64,000 bases of DNA from Polaromonas sp. CG_9.7 (lineage in GTDB: Bacteria; Pseudomonadota; Gammaproteobacteria; Burkholderiales; Burkholderiaceae_C). Within the stretch, counting starts at the first letter, position 1, and every line of letters starts with the position of its first letter. Made by a program: the position numbers and the translations under genes. The notes below the pieces were generated by a model. It was not told where the DNA came from. It saw only the letters and a list, made by a program, of their open reading frames with translations, and searched no databases. The stretch lies in contig NZ_JADOVG010000001.1 in assembly GCF_015752205.1 (NCBI RefSeq), positions 310,001 through 374,000 on the forward strand, read 5' to 3'. Positions 46,209-55,400 of this stretch are shown in pieces.

Positions 46209-47501
46209 ATGGCTTTGATCGTTCACAAATACGGCGGCACTTCGATGGGCTCGACCGAGCGTATCCGCAATGTTGCCAAACGCGTTGCCAAATGGGCGCG
46301 CGCCGGCCACCAGATGGTCGTGGTCCCCAGCGCCATGAGCGGCGAAACCAACCGCCTGCTCGGCTTGGCCAAAGAGTTGGAGCCTGCCCGATCCGATAAT
46401 TCCTACAGCCGCGAACTCGACGCTCTGGCCGCCACGGGAGAGCAAGCTTCGAGCGCGCTGTTGGCCATTGCACTGCAAGCCGAGGGCATGCAGGCGGTCA
46501 GTTACGCCGGCTGGCAAGTCACCATCAAGACCAGCAGTGCTTATACCAAGGCGCGCATCGAGTCGATCGACGACGAAAAAGTACGCGCCGACCTGGATGC
46601 AGGCAAGGTGGTGATCATCACCGGTTTCCAGGGCATGGACGCCGGCGGCAACATCACTACGCTGGGACGGGGGGGCTCCGACACCTCGGCCGTGGCGATA
46701 GCTGCCGCGCTCAAGGCGCATGAGTGCCTGATCTACACGGATGTCGATGGCGTGTACACCACCGACCCGCGCGTTGTGCCCGAGGCGCGCCGCTTGCAAA
46801 CTGTGAGTTTCGAGGAAATGCTGGAAATGGCCTCGATGGGATCCAAGGTGCTGCAAATCCGCTCGGTCGAGTTTGCGGGCAAGTACAAGGTGCCGCTGCG
46901 CGTGCTGTCCAGCTTTACTGACTGGGATATCGACATCGACGAAGAAGCCAAATCAGGCACATTGATCAGTTTTGAGGAAGACGAAAACATGGAACAAGCC
47001 ATCGTATCGGGCATCGCATTCAACCGCGACGAAGCCAAAATCTCGGTTCTCGGCGTGCCCGACACCCCGGGTATTGCCTACCAGATCCTGGGAGCCGTGG
47101 CCGAGGCCAACATTGAAGTCGATGTGATCATCCAGAACATCAGCAAGGACGGCAAGACCGACTTCAGCTTCACCGTGCACCGCAACGACTTTGCCAAAAC
47201 CCTGGACCTTCTCAAATCCAGGGTGGTACCCGCACTGGGCGCGCAAGAAGTTACCGGCGACGCCAAAATCTGCAAGGTCAGCATCGTTGGCATCGGCATG
47301 CGCAGCCATGTCGGCATTGCCAGCAAAATGTTTGGCGTGCTGGCCGAGGAGGGCATTAACATCCAGATGATCTCCACCAGCGAAATCAAGACATCGGTCG
47401 TGATCGACGAGAAATACATGGAACTTGCCGTGCGCGCGCTGCACAAGGCTTTTGATCTGGATCAGCCTGTCAGCTTGATCAGCGCCGAAGTCGTGCGATA
47501 A
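46209..47501 (+). CDS. lysC: aspartokinase
   Basis: Phosphorylates aspartate, the entry step to lysine, threonine and methionine. Kinase domain from [11 protein letters not shown] to about residue 245, with [20 protein letters not shown] and [13 protein letters not shown]. Two ACT domains follow, in a 430-residue total, the type expected to be feedback-inhibited by lysine plus threonine. An in-frame ATG at residue 261 could start a separate regulatory subunit. It is followed 10 bases later by tRNA-Ser. Confidence 0.96.
   Translation: MALIVHKYGGTSMGSTERIRNVAKRVAKWARAGHQMVVVPSAMSGETNRLLGLAKELEPARSDNSYSRELDALAATGEQASSALLAIALQAEGMQAVSYAGWQVTIKTSSAYTKARIESIDDEKVRADLDAGKVVIITGFQGMDAGGNITTLGRGGSDTSAVAIAAALKAHECLIYTDVDGVYTTDPRVVPEARRLQTVSFEEMLEMASMGSKVLQIRSVEFAGKYKVPLRVLSSFTDWDIDIDEEAKSGTLISFEEDENMEQAIVSGIAFNRDEAKISVLGVPDTPGIAYQILGAVAEANIEVDVIIQNISKDGKTDFSFTVHRNDFAKTLDLLKSRVVPALGAQEVTGDAKICKVSIVGIGMRSHVGIASKMFGVLAEEGINIQMISTSEIKTSVVIDEKYMELAVRALHKAFDLDQPVSLISAEVVR
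46989..47501 (+). other. possible in-frame start for an aspartokinase beta (regulatory) subunit
   Basis: ATG at codon 261 ([11 protein letters not shown]), with TTTGAGGAAG about nine bases upstream, would give a 170-residue protein made only of the ACT domains. Alpha2-beta2 aspartokinases made from nested starts are known in Bacillus and Corynebacterium. The position here, between kinase and ACT domains, is the same. Confidence 0.5.
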
Positions 47502-47511
47502 TGCTTCGATT

Positions 47512-47604
47512 GGAAACGTGACCGAGTGGCCGAAGGTGCTCCCCTGCTAAGGGAGTATGGGGTGTAGAGCCTCATCGAGAGTTCGAATCTCTCCGTTTCC
47601 GCCA
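47512..47604 (+). tRNA. tRNA-Ser(GCU)
   Basis: A 93-base class II tRNA with encoded CCA. Acceptor GGAAACG pairs with CGTTTCC (47594-47600), followed by G and CCA. The anticodon loop CTGCTAA gives GCU, reading AGC/AGU. A long variable arm (around GGGGTGTAGAGCCTC) and the GTTCGAATC T-arm are present. Confidence 0.95.
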
Positions 47605-47610
47605 AATCTG

Positions 47611-47643
47611 ACGCGCAATCTTTATTGATTGCGCGTTTTTTTT
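47611..47643 (+). terminator. rho-independent terminator after tRNA-Ser
   Basis: ACGCGCAATC, loop TTTATT, GATTGCGCGT (perfect 10 bp stem), then eight T. It lies six bases after the tRNA and ends the lysC-tRNA transcript. Confidence 0.93.
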
Positions 47644-47669
47644 GGTCTCTTGCAGGGTTTAAGGCTTTG

Positions 47670-48311
47670 CTAGCTGACCGTGAATCCCAGGCCCTTGAAG
47701 TAAATGTCCATTGTGCTTTGACCGGCTTTCGTCAATTCAAACGCTTGTGGGTCAAGCAGCCAGTTTTGTATCAATCCATCAATCAAGGCGTGTAACCCCC
47801 TGGCCGCCAGAACACTTGGCACCGGCAGCGTCAGGTTTTTCTGTCTCGAAGCGGTGTCCAGGCCTTGGGTGACCCGGCACAAGAAACCGTTGCAGGCGGT
47901 CAGGTGCCGCAGGCGAATGTTCCGGATGCCTTCGATGTATTCCACCTTTTGGGTGGCGATCTCGAGGACGCTGCGTGTCTGCGGATCGTTGACGATTTGA
48001 TGGAGTGCCTTCAGGATGGCATTTCGCGTGTGCATGAGGGCCTGGGTGCCTGAGTCGCTGCTGGTTTCCTCCGGGCTGTGTTCGTGGCTGAAATAACTTT
48101 CCAGCGGCAGCGTGACACGCTCCATCATGGCGTCAAACAGGTCTGCCTTGTCCTTGAAGTGCCAATAGACGGCTCCCCGGGTAACACCTGCATGCTGGGC
48201 AATATTTTGCAACGTGGTGCGTGAAACGCCTTGGGACTGAAACAAAACCTCTGCTGAATCCAGCAGTTTGTTGCGTGTTTCAAGCGCTTCCTCTTTGGTT
48301 CGGCGGACCAT
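47670..48311 (-). CDS. TetR/AcrR-family repressor of the efflux operon
   Basis: 213 residues starting MVRRTKEEALETRNKLLDSA. The TetR helix-turn-helix spans about residues 10-55 (TTLQNIAQHAGVTRGAVYWH, then FKDKADLF), with a drug-binding C-terminal domain like AcrR/TtgR. The ATG at 48311 is favoured because AGGAG lies six bases upstream; another ATG two codons earlier is too close to it. It is divergent from acrA and faces an AcrR-type operator in the gap, so it almost certainly represses acrAB-oprM and itself. Confidence 0.92.
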   Translation of the reverse strand: MVRRTKEEALETRNKLLDSAEVLFQSQGVSRTTLQNIAQHAGVTRGAVYWHFKDKADLFDAMMERVTLPLESYFSHEHSPEETSSDSGTQALMHTRNAILKALHQIVNDPQTRSVLEIATQKVEYIEGIRNIRLRHLTACNGFLCRVTQGLDTASRQKNLTLPVPSVLAARGLHALIDGLIQNWLLDPQAFELTKAGQSTMDIYFKGLGFTVS

Positions 48312-48322
48312 GTGCATCTCCT

Positions 48323-48334
48323 GAAATCGATTTC
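48323..48334. promoter_or_regulatory. palindrome GAAATCGATTTC beside the repressor gene
   Basis: Perfect 12 bp palindrome 11 bases upstream of the repressor start, within its 5' untranslated region. Unassigned. Confidence 0.25.
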
Positions 48335-48342
48335 ATCGGGTT

Positions 48343-48370
48343 TTTACATACATTCGAAAACGTATGTAAA
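48343..48370. promoter_or_regulatory. AcrR-type operator
   Basis: TTTACATAC and GTATGTAAA form a perfect 9 bp inverted repeat with a 10-base spacer. It shares the TACATAC...GTATGTA arms of the E. coli AcrR site and lies midway between the divergent repressor and acrA genes. Confidence 0.8.
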
Positions 48371-48495
48371 CTATAGCATCGTAAACCCTTAGTCTCTTAT
48401 CATCAGATTTTTGGTTTTCAGTCGATTTGTTTTTTTCTTCCGAATTCACACCCAAACTTTTTCTGCCTTTTTGGCTAAAAATACGAGGAATAGAT

Positions 48496-49782
48496 ATGCC
48501 TAAGCCCAGCGTCGCCCCTACTTTTTTGCCCATCAGGTTCGGGCGCCAGCAGTCGCTTGTACTGGCTGCGGTTCTTGCGTTGTTTCTTGCTGGCTGCGGC
48601 AAAGCCACTGCGCCTGATGCAGGCGCTGCTCCGCGTCCGCCACCGCCTCAGGTCGGGGTGGTGACGGTCACGCCTGGTGATGTGGGCCTGGTCACCGAAT
48701 TGCCCGGTCGCCTGGAAGCCTCGCGTGTCGCTCAGGTGCGGGCACGGGCAGCAGGCATCCTGCAAAAGCGGTTGTTCCGCGAAGGCAGTGACGTGAAGGC
48801 AGGCCAGCCGTTGTTTACGATCGATGCTGCACCGTATGCTGCTGCGGCCGCCAGTGCGCGGGCCGGCCAGGCACGCGCCGAGGCCAACCTAGCGCAGGCA
48901 ACTGCCTTGGCCGATCGCTACAAGCCGCTGGTCGAAGCCAATGCCATCAGCAAGCAGGAATACGCCAACGCCGTCGCCTCGCAAAAGCAGGCAGCGGCCG
49001 ATGTGGCCTTGGGCAAGGCCAATGTGCAGACCGCCAACATCACGCTGGGCTACGCCTCGGTGACGGCCCCAATTTCAGGCCGTATCGGTCGTTCGCTGGT
49101 GACCGAAGGCGCGCTGGTCGGGCAGGGCGACGCGACGCAATTGGCCGTCATTCAGCAGATCAATCCGATGTATGTCAATTTCACACAGTCGGCTTCCGAC
49201 GCGTTGAAACTGCGATCGGCGATGGCCAGCGGCCAGTTCAAGCGGGCCAACGGCGCCGATGCCGCCAGTATTCGTATCGTCCTGGAGGATGGTACCGAGT
49301 ACGCGCAACCGGGAAAACTGCTGTTTTCAGACCTGACGGTAGACCCCACGACCGGGCAGATCACCTTGCGGGCCGAAGTGCCCAATCCGCGCGGGCAACT
49401 GTTGCCGGGCCTGTACGTGCGTGTACGGCTGGAGCAGGCTCAGGCCACCAATGCCATCACCTTGCCGCAGCAGGCCGTCACGCGCACGGCGCAGGGCGAC
49501 ACGGTTATGGTGGTGGGCAGCGATGGAAAAGTGACCCCGCGAACGATCAAGATCGGCTCTGCCAAAGACACCAAATGGGTGGTTCTGGACGGCCTCAAGG
49601 CCGGCGAGCAGGTGATGGTCGATGGCTTCCAGAAGTTGCAGATGATGCCGCCCGGAACGCTGGTCAAGGCCGTGCCATGGCAGCCGGCAGGCACTGCTCC
49701 GGCGCCTGCCGCTGGCACCTCGGCGCCGGTGGCTGCCGGCGCTGCGCCTTCGGCTTCTGCCGCGTCCGACGCTGCGAAGTAA
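48496..49782 (+). CDS. acrA: RND efflux periplasmic adaptor (AcrA/MexA type)
   Basis: 428-residue lipoprotein linking the pump to the outer-membrane channel. Lipobox ALFLAGC with C34. The lipoyl/barrel-sandwich halves are PGRLEASRVAQVRARAAGIL and GYASVTAPISGRIGRSLVTE, around an alpha-hairpin (ARAEANLAQATALADRYKPL). The tail is Ala/Pro/Ser-rich. The ATG at 48496 has GAGGAA six bases upstream; in-frame upstream codons lack this. It starts the efflux operon, 12 bases before acrB. Confidence 0.95.
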   Translation: MPKPSVAPTFLPIRFGRQQSLVLAAVLALFLAGCGKATAPDAGAAPRPPPPQVGVVTVTPGDVGLVTELPGRLEASRVAQVRARAAGILQKRLFREGSDVKAGQPLFTIDAAPYAAAAASARAGQARAEANLAQATALADRYKPLVEANAISKQEYANAVASQKQAAADVALGKANVQTANITLGYASVTAPISGRIGRSLVTEGALVGQGDATQLAVIQQINPMYVNFTQSASDALKLRSAMASGQFKRANGADAASIRIVLEDGTEYAQPGKLLFSDLTVDPTTGQITLRAEVPNPRGQLLPGLYVRVRLEQAQATNAITLPQQAVTRTAQGDTVMVVGSDGKVTPRTIKIGSAKDTKWVVLDGLKAGEQVMVDGFQKLQMMPPGTLVKAVPWQPAGTAPAPAAGTSAPVAAGAAPSASAASDAAK

Positions 49783-49794
49783 GGAGCACACCGC

Positions 49795-52700
49795 ATGGCC
49801 AAGTTTTTTATTGATCGACCCATCTTTGCATGGGTGATCGCACTCTTTATTCTGGTGCTGGGCAGCGTGGCTGTCACGCAACTGCCGATTTCCCAGTATC
49901 CGCCGGTGGCGCCGCCTTCCATCGTGGTGACGGCCGGCTACCCTGGCGCTTCTGCCAAGATCCTTGAAGACAGTGTGCTGAGCGTGATTGAGCGCGAGAT
50001 GAACGGCTCGCCAGGCCTCATCTACATGGAGTCGGTTGCCCAAGCCAACGGCAGCGGCACGCTGACCCTGACCTTCGAGACCGGCACGAATCCCGACCTG
50101 GCCCAGGTCGATGTGCAAAACCGCCTGTCGCGCGCTGCACCGCGCCTGCCCCAGGCGGTGACACAGCAGGGCGTGCGGGTGGACAAGTCGCGCTCGAACT
50201 TCCTGATGTTCACCATGCTCTCGTCCGAGAACCCGGAAATTGATCCGGTGGCACTGGGCGACTATGCCTCGCGCAATGTGATTCCCGAACTCCAGCGCCT
50301 GACCGGCATCGGCCAGGCCCAGCTGTTCGGCACCGAGCGCGCCATGCGCGTCTGGATCGATCCGGCCAAGCTGACCGGCTTTGCACTGTCTGCGGCCGAT
50401 GTGACAAGCGCCATCCGCGCCCAGAATGCCCAGATCGCTTCCGGCACGATTGGCGACCTGCCCAATGTGGCCGGCCAGGGCATCGCCGCCACCGTTGTGG
50501 TCAACGGCCAGCTCTCCAATGTTGAGCAGTTCGGCAACATCGTGCTGCGGGCCAACACCAATGGCTCGACCGTGCGCCTGAAGGACGTGGCCCGCATCGA
50601 ACTTGGCGCCCAGACCTATGCCACCTCGGCGCGGCTGAACGGCCAGCCTGCCACCGGCATCGGCCTGCAGTTGGCAGTGGGTGGCAACGCGCTGGAAGCC
50701 GCCAAGGCCGTGCGCGCCAAGATGGAGCAGCTCAAGCCCTTTTTCCCACCGGGCGTGAACTATGCGATTCCCTACGACAGCTCGCGTTTTGTCAGCATCT
50801 CGATCAAGCAGGTCGCCATCACGCTGGTCGAGGCGGTCGTGCTGGTGTTTTTGGTGATGTTTTTGTTCTTGCAGAACTGGCGTTACACCATCATCCCGAC
50901 CATCGTCGTGCCGATTGCCTTGCTGGGAACCTTCGCCACGCTGCTGGCGCTGGGCTTTTCCATCAACGTGCTGACGATGTTCGGCATGGTGCTGGTGATC
51001 GGCATCGTGGTCGATGATGCGATTGTCGTGGTCGAAAATGTCGAGCGCATCATGAGCGAGGAAGGCTTGCCGCCGCTGGAAGCCACGCGCAAGGCGATGG
51101 GCCAGATCTCGGGCGCCATCATTGGCGTGACGGTGGTCTTGATCTCGGTGTTTGTGCCGTTGGCGTTTTTTGCCGGCTCAGTGGGCAATATCTACCGACA
51201 GTTTTCCGCCGTCATGGTCGCGTCGATCGGTTTTTCAGCCTTCCTGGCACTGTCGCTCACGCCTGCGCTGTGCGCCACGCTGCTCAAGCCGGTCGAAGCC
51301 GGTCATCACCATGAGAAAACCGGGTTCTTCGGCTGGTTCAACCGGGGTTTTTCACGCACCGCCAAGGGCTACGAAAGCCTGGTCGCGCGCTTGCTTAAAC
51401 GCGCTGGCCGTTACCTGATCATCTACGCGGCCATCATCGGCGTGGTGGCGCTGGTCTACACGCGCCTGCCGACATCGTTTTTGCCGGCCGAAGACCAGGG
51501 CACGCTGCTGGTCAACGTGCAACTGCCGCCGGGCGCCACGCGGGAACGCACCCAGGCCGTGATGGAACAGGTCGAAGGATTCATGCTGAAGCAGCCCGAG
51601 GTCGAGAGTATGGTCGGCGTAATGGGTTTCAGCTTTTCCGGTCAGGGACAAAACGCCGGACTGGCCTTCGTGACACTCAAGGACTGGTCGGAGCGCAAGG
51701 AAGCCAGCCAGCAGGCCGATGCGCTGGCTGGACGGGCTTTTGGCGCGCTCTCAGGTATTCGCGACGCGTCCGTGTTTCCGCTCAGCCCGCCGCCGATTCC
51801 CGAACTCGGTTCTGCCAGCGGATTTACTTTCCGTCTGCAGGACCGCTCGGGCGCGGGTGGCGCGGCACTGCTGGCAGCACGCAACCAGCTGCTCGGCATG
51901 GCGGGCAAAAATCCTGTGCTCGCGCAGGTACGGCCCGATGGCCTGGAAGATGCGCCACAGCTGCAGCTCGACATTGACCGTGACAAGGCCAACGCCCTGG
52001 GCGTGAGCTTTGACGCCATCAATACGGCACTGTCCACCTCGCTGGGTTCGAGCTATGTGAACGACTTCCCTAACCAGGGCCGTTTGCAGCGTGTCATCGT
52101 GCAGGCTGATGCGCCGGCCCGCATGCAGCCCGACGACCTGCTGAAGATCAACGCCAGCAACAGCAAGGGCGAATCGGTTCCGCTGTCGGCTTTTGCGAGC
52201 ACGCACTGGGCCAAAGGTCCCATGCAGACGGTTCGCTACAACGGCTATCCGGCGATGCGCATCAGCGGCGCCGCCGCGCCAGGCTACAGCACGGGCGCGG
52301 CCATGGCCGAGATGGAAAAGATGGCGGCCCGGTTGCCACAGGGCTTCGGCTTTGAATGGAGCGGGCAGTCGCGCGAGGAAAAACTCGCCGGCTCGCAGGC
52401 CATGATCCTGTACGGCTTTGCGATTCTGGCGGTGTTTTTGTGTCTGGCCGCGCTTTATGAAAGCTGGTCGATTCCTCTGGCCGTGATTCTGGTCGTGCCG
52501 CTGGGTGTGGTTGGTGTGCTGCTGGCAACCTTGTTCCGAGGGTATGCCAATGACGTGTACTTCCAGGTGGGGCTGATCACCATCATCGGCCTGTCGGCGA
52601 AGAACGCGATTTTGATCATTGAGTTCGCCAAGGACCTGCAGGCGCAGGGCAAGGGTGTGGTTGAGGCGGCGCTGACGGCTGCGCACCTGCGCTTTCGGCC

Positions 52701-52968
52701 CATCATCATGACCTCGCTGGCCTTCATGCTGGGTGTGCTGCCGCTGGCGATCGCCACTGGCGCGAGTTCGGCCAGCCAGCGGGCCATCGGCACCGGCGTG
52801 ATTGGCGGCATGATCACCGGCACCGCACTCGCCGTGATCTTCGTGCCGATTTTCTTTGTCGTGGTGCGCGGTTTTTTCAAGGGCAGCGCGCGGCAGCAGC
52901 AAATCTACAACGAGCATGCCAAGGCGGCAGGCATGGGCGGACAAGAAGGAAAGCCAGCACATGAATAA
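49795..52968 (+). CDS. acrB: RND multidrug efflux transporter (AcrB/MexB type)
   Basis: 1057-residue inner-membrane proton/drug antiporter of the HAE-1 family. Starts MAKFFIDRPIFAWVIALFIL. TM4 carries the proton-relay pair in GIVVDDAIVVVENVERIM, and the later relay region GLSAKNAILIIEFAKDLQ is present. Twelve membrane helices in two repeats with large periplasmic loops. It overlaps the outer-membrane channel gene by eight bases. Substrates cannot be predicted; the family exports hydrophobic drugs and solvents. Confidence 0.97.
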   Translation: MAKFFIDRPIFAWVIALFILVLGSVAVTQLPISQYPPVAPPSIVVTAGYPGASAKILEDSVLSVIEREMNGSPGLIYMESVAQANGSGTLTLTFETGTNPDLAQVDVQNRLSRAAPRLPQAVTQQGVRVDKSRSNFLMFTMLSSENPEIDPVALGDYASRNVIPELQRLTGIGQAQLFGTERAMRVWIDPAKLTGFALSAADVTSAIRAQNAQIASGTIGDLPNVAGQGIAATVVVNGQLSNVEQFGNIVLRANTNGSTVRLKDVARIELGAQTYATSARLNGQPATGIGLQLAVGGNALEAAKAVRAKMEQLKPFFPPGVNYAIPYDSSRFVSISIKQVAITLVEAVVLVFLVMFLFLQNWRYTIIPTIVVPIALLGTFATLLALGFSINVLTMFGMVLVIGIVVDDAIVVVENVERIMSEEGLPPLEATRKAMGQISGAIIGVTVVLISVFVPLAFFAGSVGNIYRQFSAVMVASIGFSAFLALSLTPALCATLLKPVEAGHHHEKTGFFGWFNRGFSRTAKGYESLVARLLKRAGRYLIIYAAIIGVVALVYTRLPTSFLPAEDQGTLLVNVQLPPGATRERTQAVMEQVEGFMLKQPEVESMVGVMGFSFSGQGQNAGLAFVTLKDWSERKEASQQADALAGRAFGALSGIRDASVFPLSPPPIPELGSASGFTFRLQDRSGAGGAALLAARNQLLGMAGKNPVLAQVRPDGLEDAPQLQLDIDRDKANALGVSFDAINTALSTSLGSSYVNDFPNQGRLQRVIVQADAPARMQPDDLLKINASNSKGESVPLSAFASTHWAKGPMQTVRYNGYPAMRISGAAAPGYSTGAAMAEMEKMAARLPQGFGFEWSGQSREEKLAGSQAMILYGFAILAVFLCLAALYESWSIPLAVILVVPLGVVGVLLATLFRGYANDVYFQVGLITIIGLSAKNAILIIEFAKDLQAQGKGVVEAALTAAHLRFRPIIMTSLAFMLGVLPLAIATGASSASQRAIGTGVIGGMITGTALAVIFVPIFFVVVRGFFKGSARQQQIYNEHAKAAGMGGQEGKPAHE

Positions 52969-54427
52969 GACGAAAATTTTCCAGCGCCTGGCCGTGAGCG
53001 CTGCGGTGTTGCTGGCCGGCTGCTCGATGATTCCAACCTACGAGCGTCCGGCGGCACCCATCGCCACCGACTGGCCCGCGCTGAGCGCCACGACCGCCGC
53101 GTCCGCAACGACAAGCAACGACGTGGCAGCTGCCGACATCGAGTGGCAGGAGTTTTTCAGCGACGCCCGGTTGCGCCAATTGATCGACGCGTCGCTGCGC
53201 AATAACCGCGACCTGCGCATCGCGGTGCTCAACATCGAGCAGGCCAGGGCGCAGTTCCAGATTCGCCGGGCCGACCAGTTCCCGACTGTGGGCGCCGCCA
53301 TGACCGGCTCGCGCCAGCCTGCGGCCAACCAAGGCATTACCAGCGTCTACACCGCCGGCCTGGCGCTGACGTCATACGAGTTCGACTTTTTCGGCCGCGT
53401 TGCCAGCCTGAAGGAAGCCGCACTGGGCCAGTACCTGGCCTCCGAGGAAGGTCGCAAGTCCGCGCAGATCAGCCTGGTCGCGGCGGTTGCCAATACCTAC
53501 CTCAGCCTGCTGGCCGATGAACAACTCATCAGTATCACCCGGCAGACGCTGGCCACACGTGAGGACTCGTTCCGCCTCAGCAAGCTGCGCTTTGACAACG
53601 GCGTCAGCTCGGAACTCGACGTTCGCCAGTCCGAGTCGCTGATTGAAGCGGCGCGCGTCTCGCTGGCGCAGCTGACGCGTCAGCGCGCGCTTGACCAGAA
53701 CGCGCTGGTCCTGCTGCTGGGCCAGCCCGCCACTGGCGAACTGGCTGTGGCCCTGCCGGCGGGCAAGGGCCTGGCGGACATGCCGGTGATGGTGGACGTA
53801 CCGGCGGGCCTGCCGTCCGACTTGCTGACCAGGCGTCCCGACGTACGCCAGGCCGAGCAGTTGCTGCTGGCGTCCAACGCCAATATCGGTGCGGCGCGGG
53901 CCGCATTTTTCCCGCGGATTTCGCTGACGGCCAGCGCCGGCAGCGCCAGTTCGCACCTGGGCGACCTGTTCAAGAGCGGCAGCTTCGGCTGGACGCTGGC
54001 CCCCCAGTTGTTCCTGCCAATTTTTGACGCGGGACGCAACCGCGCCGGTCTGGAGTCGTCCAGGGTGCAGCGTGATATTGCCGTGGCGCAGTACGAAAAA
54101 TCCATCCAGACGGCGTTTCGGGAAGTGGCCGATGCGCTTGCCGGCCGCGCCACGCTGGGCGAGCAGTTGCGCGCGCAGCAGGCCCAGGCCAATGCCGAAG
54201 GCGTTCGCTACAAGCTGTCCAATCTGCGTTACGTGAACGGTATTGCCAGCCAGCTCGACCTGCTGGACGCGCAGCGCTCGTTGTTTGCTGCGCAGCAGGC
54301 GGTGGTGCAGACCCGGCTGGCGCAACTGCAAAGCCAGGTCACGCTGTACAAGACGCTGGGAGGCGGCTGGAAGGAGCCGGGCGAGGCAGTGCCCGTGGCG
54401 AATGCAGCGCTGCCGCTTCAGCCTTAG
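52961..54427 (+). CDS. oprM: outer-membrane efflux channel (NodT/OprM type)
   Basis: 488-residue TolC-like lipoprotein. Lipobox AVLLAGCSMIP with C21. Two outer-membrane-efflux repeats are visible, LRNNRDLRIAVLNIEQARAQ and the later RRPDVRQAEQLLLASNANIG, with the family signature YEFDFFGRVASLKEAALGQY. It forms the exit duct for AcrAB. The ATG overlaps the acrB end. It converges on murI, with a dispersed repeat between them. Confidence 0.94.
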   Translation: MNKTKIFQRLAVSAAVLLAGCSMIPTYERPAAPIATDWPALSATTAASATTSNDVAAADIEWQEFFSDARLRQLIDASLRNNRDLRIAVLNIEQARAQFQIRRADQFPTVGAAMTGSRQPAANQGITSVYTAGLALTSYEFDFFGRVASLKEAALGQYLASEEGRKSAQISLVAAVANTYLSLLADEQLISITRQTLATREDSFRLSKLRFDNGVSSELDVRQSESLIEAARVSLAQLTRQRALDQNALVLLLGQPATGELAVALPAGKGLADMPVMVDVPAGLPSDLLTRRPDVRQAEQLLLASNANIGAARAAFFPRISLTASAGSASSHLGDLFKSGSFGWTLAPQLFLPIFDAGRNRAGLESSRVQRDIAVAQYEKSIQTAFREVADALAGRATLGEQLRAQQAQANAEGVRYKLSNLRYVNGIASQLDLLDAQRSLFAAQQAVVQTRLAQLQSQVTLYKTLGGGWKEPGEAVPVANAALPLQP

Positions 54428-54429
54428 TT

Positions 54430-54488
54430 CGAAAAAGGCTGTTTGCGCATATCCGGCATGTGCAAGAAGCTATCAAATAAATAGCAAA
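54430..54488 (-). repeat. dispersed repeat copy between oprM and murI
   Basis: Minus strand: GCTAT-TTATTTG-ATAGC, then TTCTTGCACATGCCGG, then ATGCGCAAACAGCCTTTTT. The murI stop codon and its last residues (LLFI) are formed by this repeat. Confidence 0.65.
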
Positions 54489-55354
54489 TCGACAGATGTC
54501 GAGAGATCCAGCCAGCGCCTGGTGGCGGACTGCAATAGCTGAGGATCGCCGGTCGTCAACAGGCTGACCCGGCCCGGCGGCGCATTCGCTGCCGTCAAAC
54601 AGGCGGACAGCCGCCGGCGTGTCTGCCGGGCGACTGCTTCGCCGTTGTCAATCAGACGCACGCTGGGGCCTGTCAATGCGCGCAACTGCTCGCTGGCCAG
54701 TGGGTAATGCGTGCAACCCAGCACCAGCGTGTCGATCTGGCCATTTTTAGTGCCAAAAATCCCTGCTGCGCTTATGTAGCGGGCGCAGAGTGCTATGGTT
54801 TCTGAAGTGTCGCCAGTTTGCGCGCTGCGCTCGATGGCGTGGGCCAGTCCGTCGCAGGGTTGCATGACAAAGTCGGCTTGCGCGGCATGCGACGCCAGCA
54901 GTGCCTGGAACTTGGCGCTGCAAAGCGTGCTGCGGGTTGCAAAAACGCCAATACGCCTGGTGTTGCTGAGCGCCACGGCCGGTTTCAGCGCCGGCTCGAC
55001 GCCGATCAGTTCCATCCCCGGATGCTCGGCGCGCAGCCAATGAATGGCGGCGGCCGTGGCCGTGTTGCAGGCCATCACCAGCGCCTTGATGTTTTGGCTG
55101 ACCAAATAATGAACGATGGCGCGTGAACGCGCGAGTACATGCGCCGTGTCGCGCTCGCCGTAGGGCCCGTGGCCGCTGTCGGCGATATAAATGAAGTCCT
55201 CGTGCGGCATCTCGGCGCGCAACGCCCTCAGCACGCTCAGGCCACCGATGCCGCTGTCAAACACACCGATGGATTGGCCCCCGCGTTCATTCACTGCGAG
55301 CAGCTCTCTTCTCCCGAGCGGGGCGGCTCCACCTGCCGGCTGGCAAAGCCGCAT
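54473..55354 (-). CDS. murI: glutamate racemase
   Basis: Makes D-glutamate for peptidoglycan. The two catalytic cysteines are in ALVMACNTATAAAI and TLVLGCTHYPLA; SIGVFDSGIGGLSVL and IADSGHGPYGERD are family hallmarks. The listed start (55354) gives 293 residues; a GTG at 55294, nine codons before SIGVFDSG, may be the real start, since most homologues begin close to that motif. The C-terminal residues VDLLFI and the stop come from a dispersed repeat. It lies 46 bases after the class I fumarase gene. Confidence 0.93.
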   Translation of the reverse strand: MRLCQPAGGAAPLGRRELLAVNERGGQSIGVFDSGIGGLSVLRALRAEMPHEDFIYIADSGHGPYGERDTAHVLARSRAIVHYLVSQNIKALVMACNTATAAAIHWLRAEHPGMELIGVEPALKPAVALSNTRRIGVFATRSTLCSAKFQALLASHAAQADFVMQPCDGLAHAIERSAQTGDTSETIALCARYISAAGIFGTKNGQIDTLVLGCTHYPLASEQLRALTGPSVRLIDNGEAVARQTRRRLSACLTAANAPPGRVSLLTTGDPQLLQSATRRWLDLSTSVDLLFI

Positions 55355-55400
55355 CGGCGACTTTTGTTTGAAATGGCGGCCTCACGCATCCCGCTGCGGT

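Noticed and set aside
47512-47604. tRNA-Ser as an integration site for a genomic island
   Set aside because: The tRNA is followed immediately by its terminator and an ordinary efflux locus; no integrase and no repeated 3' tRNA end are present.
54751-54810. Possible repeat copy inside murI (ATAGCACTCTGCGCCCGC... on the minus strand)
   Set aside because: Part of the match (encoding ALCARY) is a conserved MurI segment, and the GCTAT arm is missing, so chance similarity is likely.
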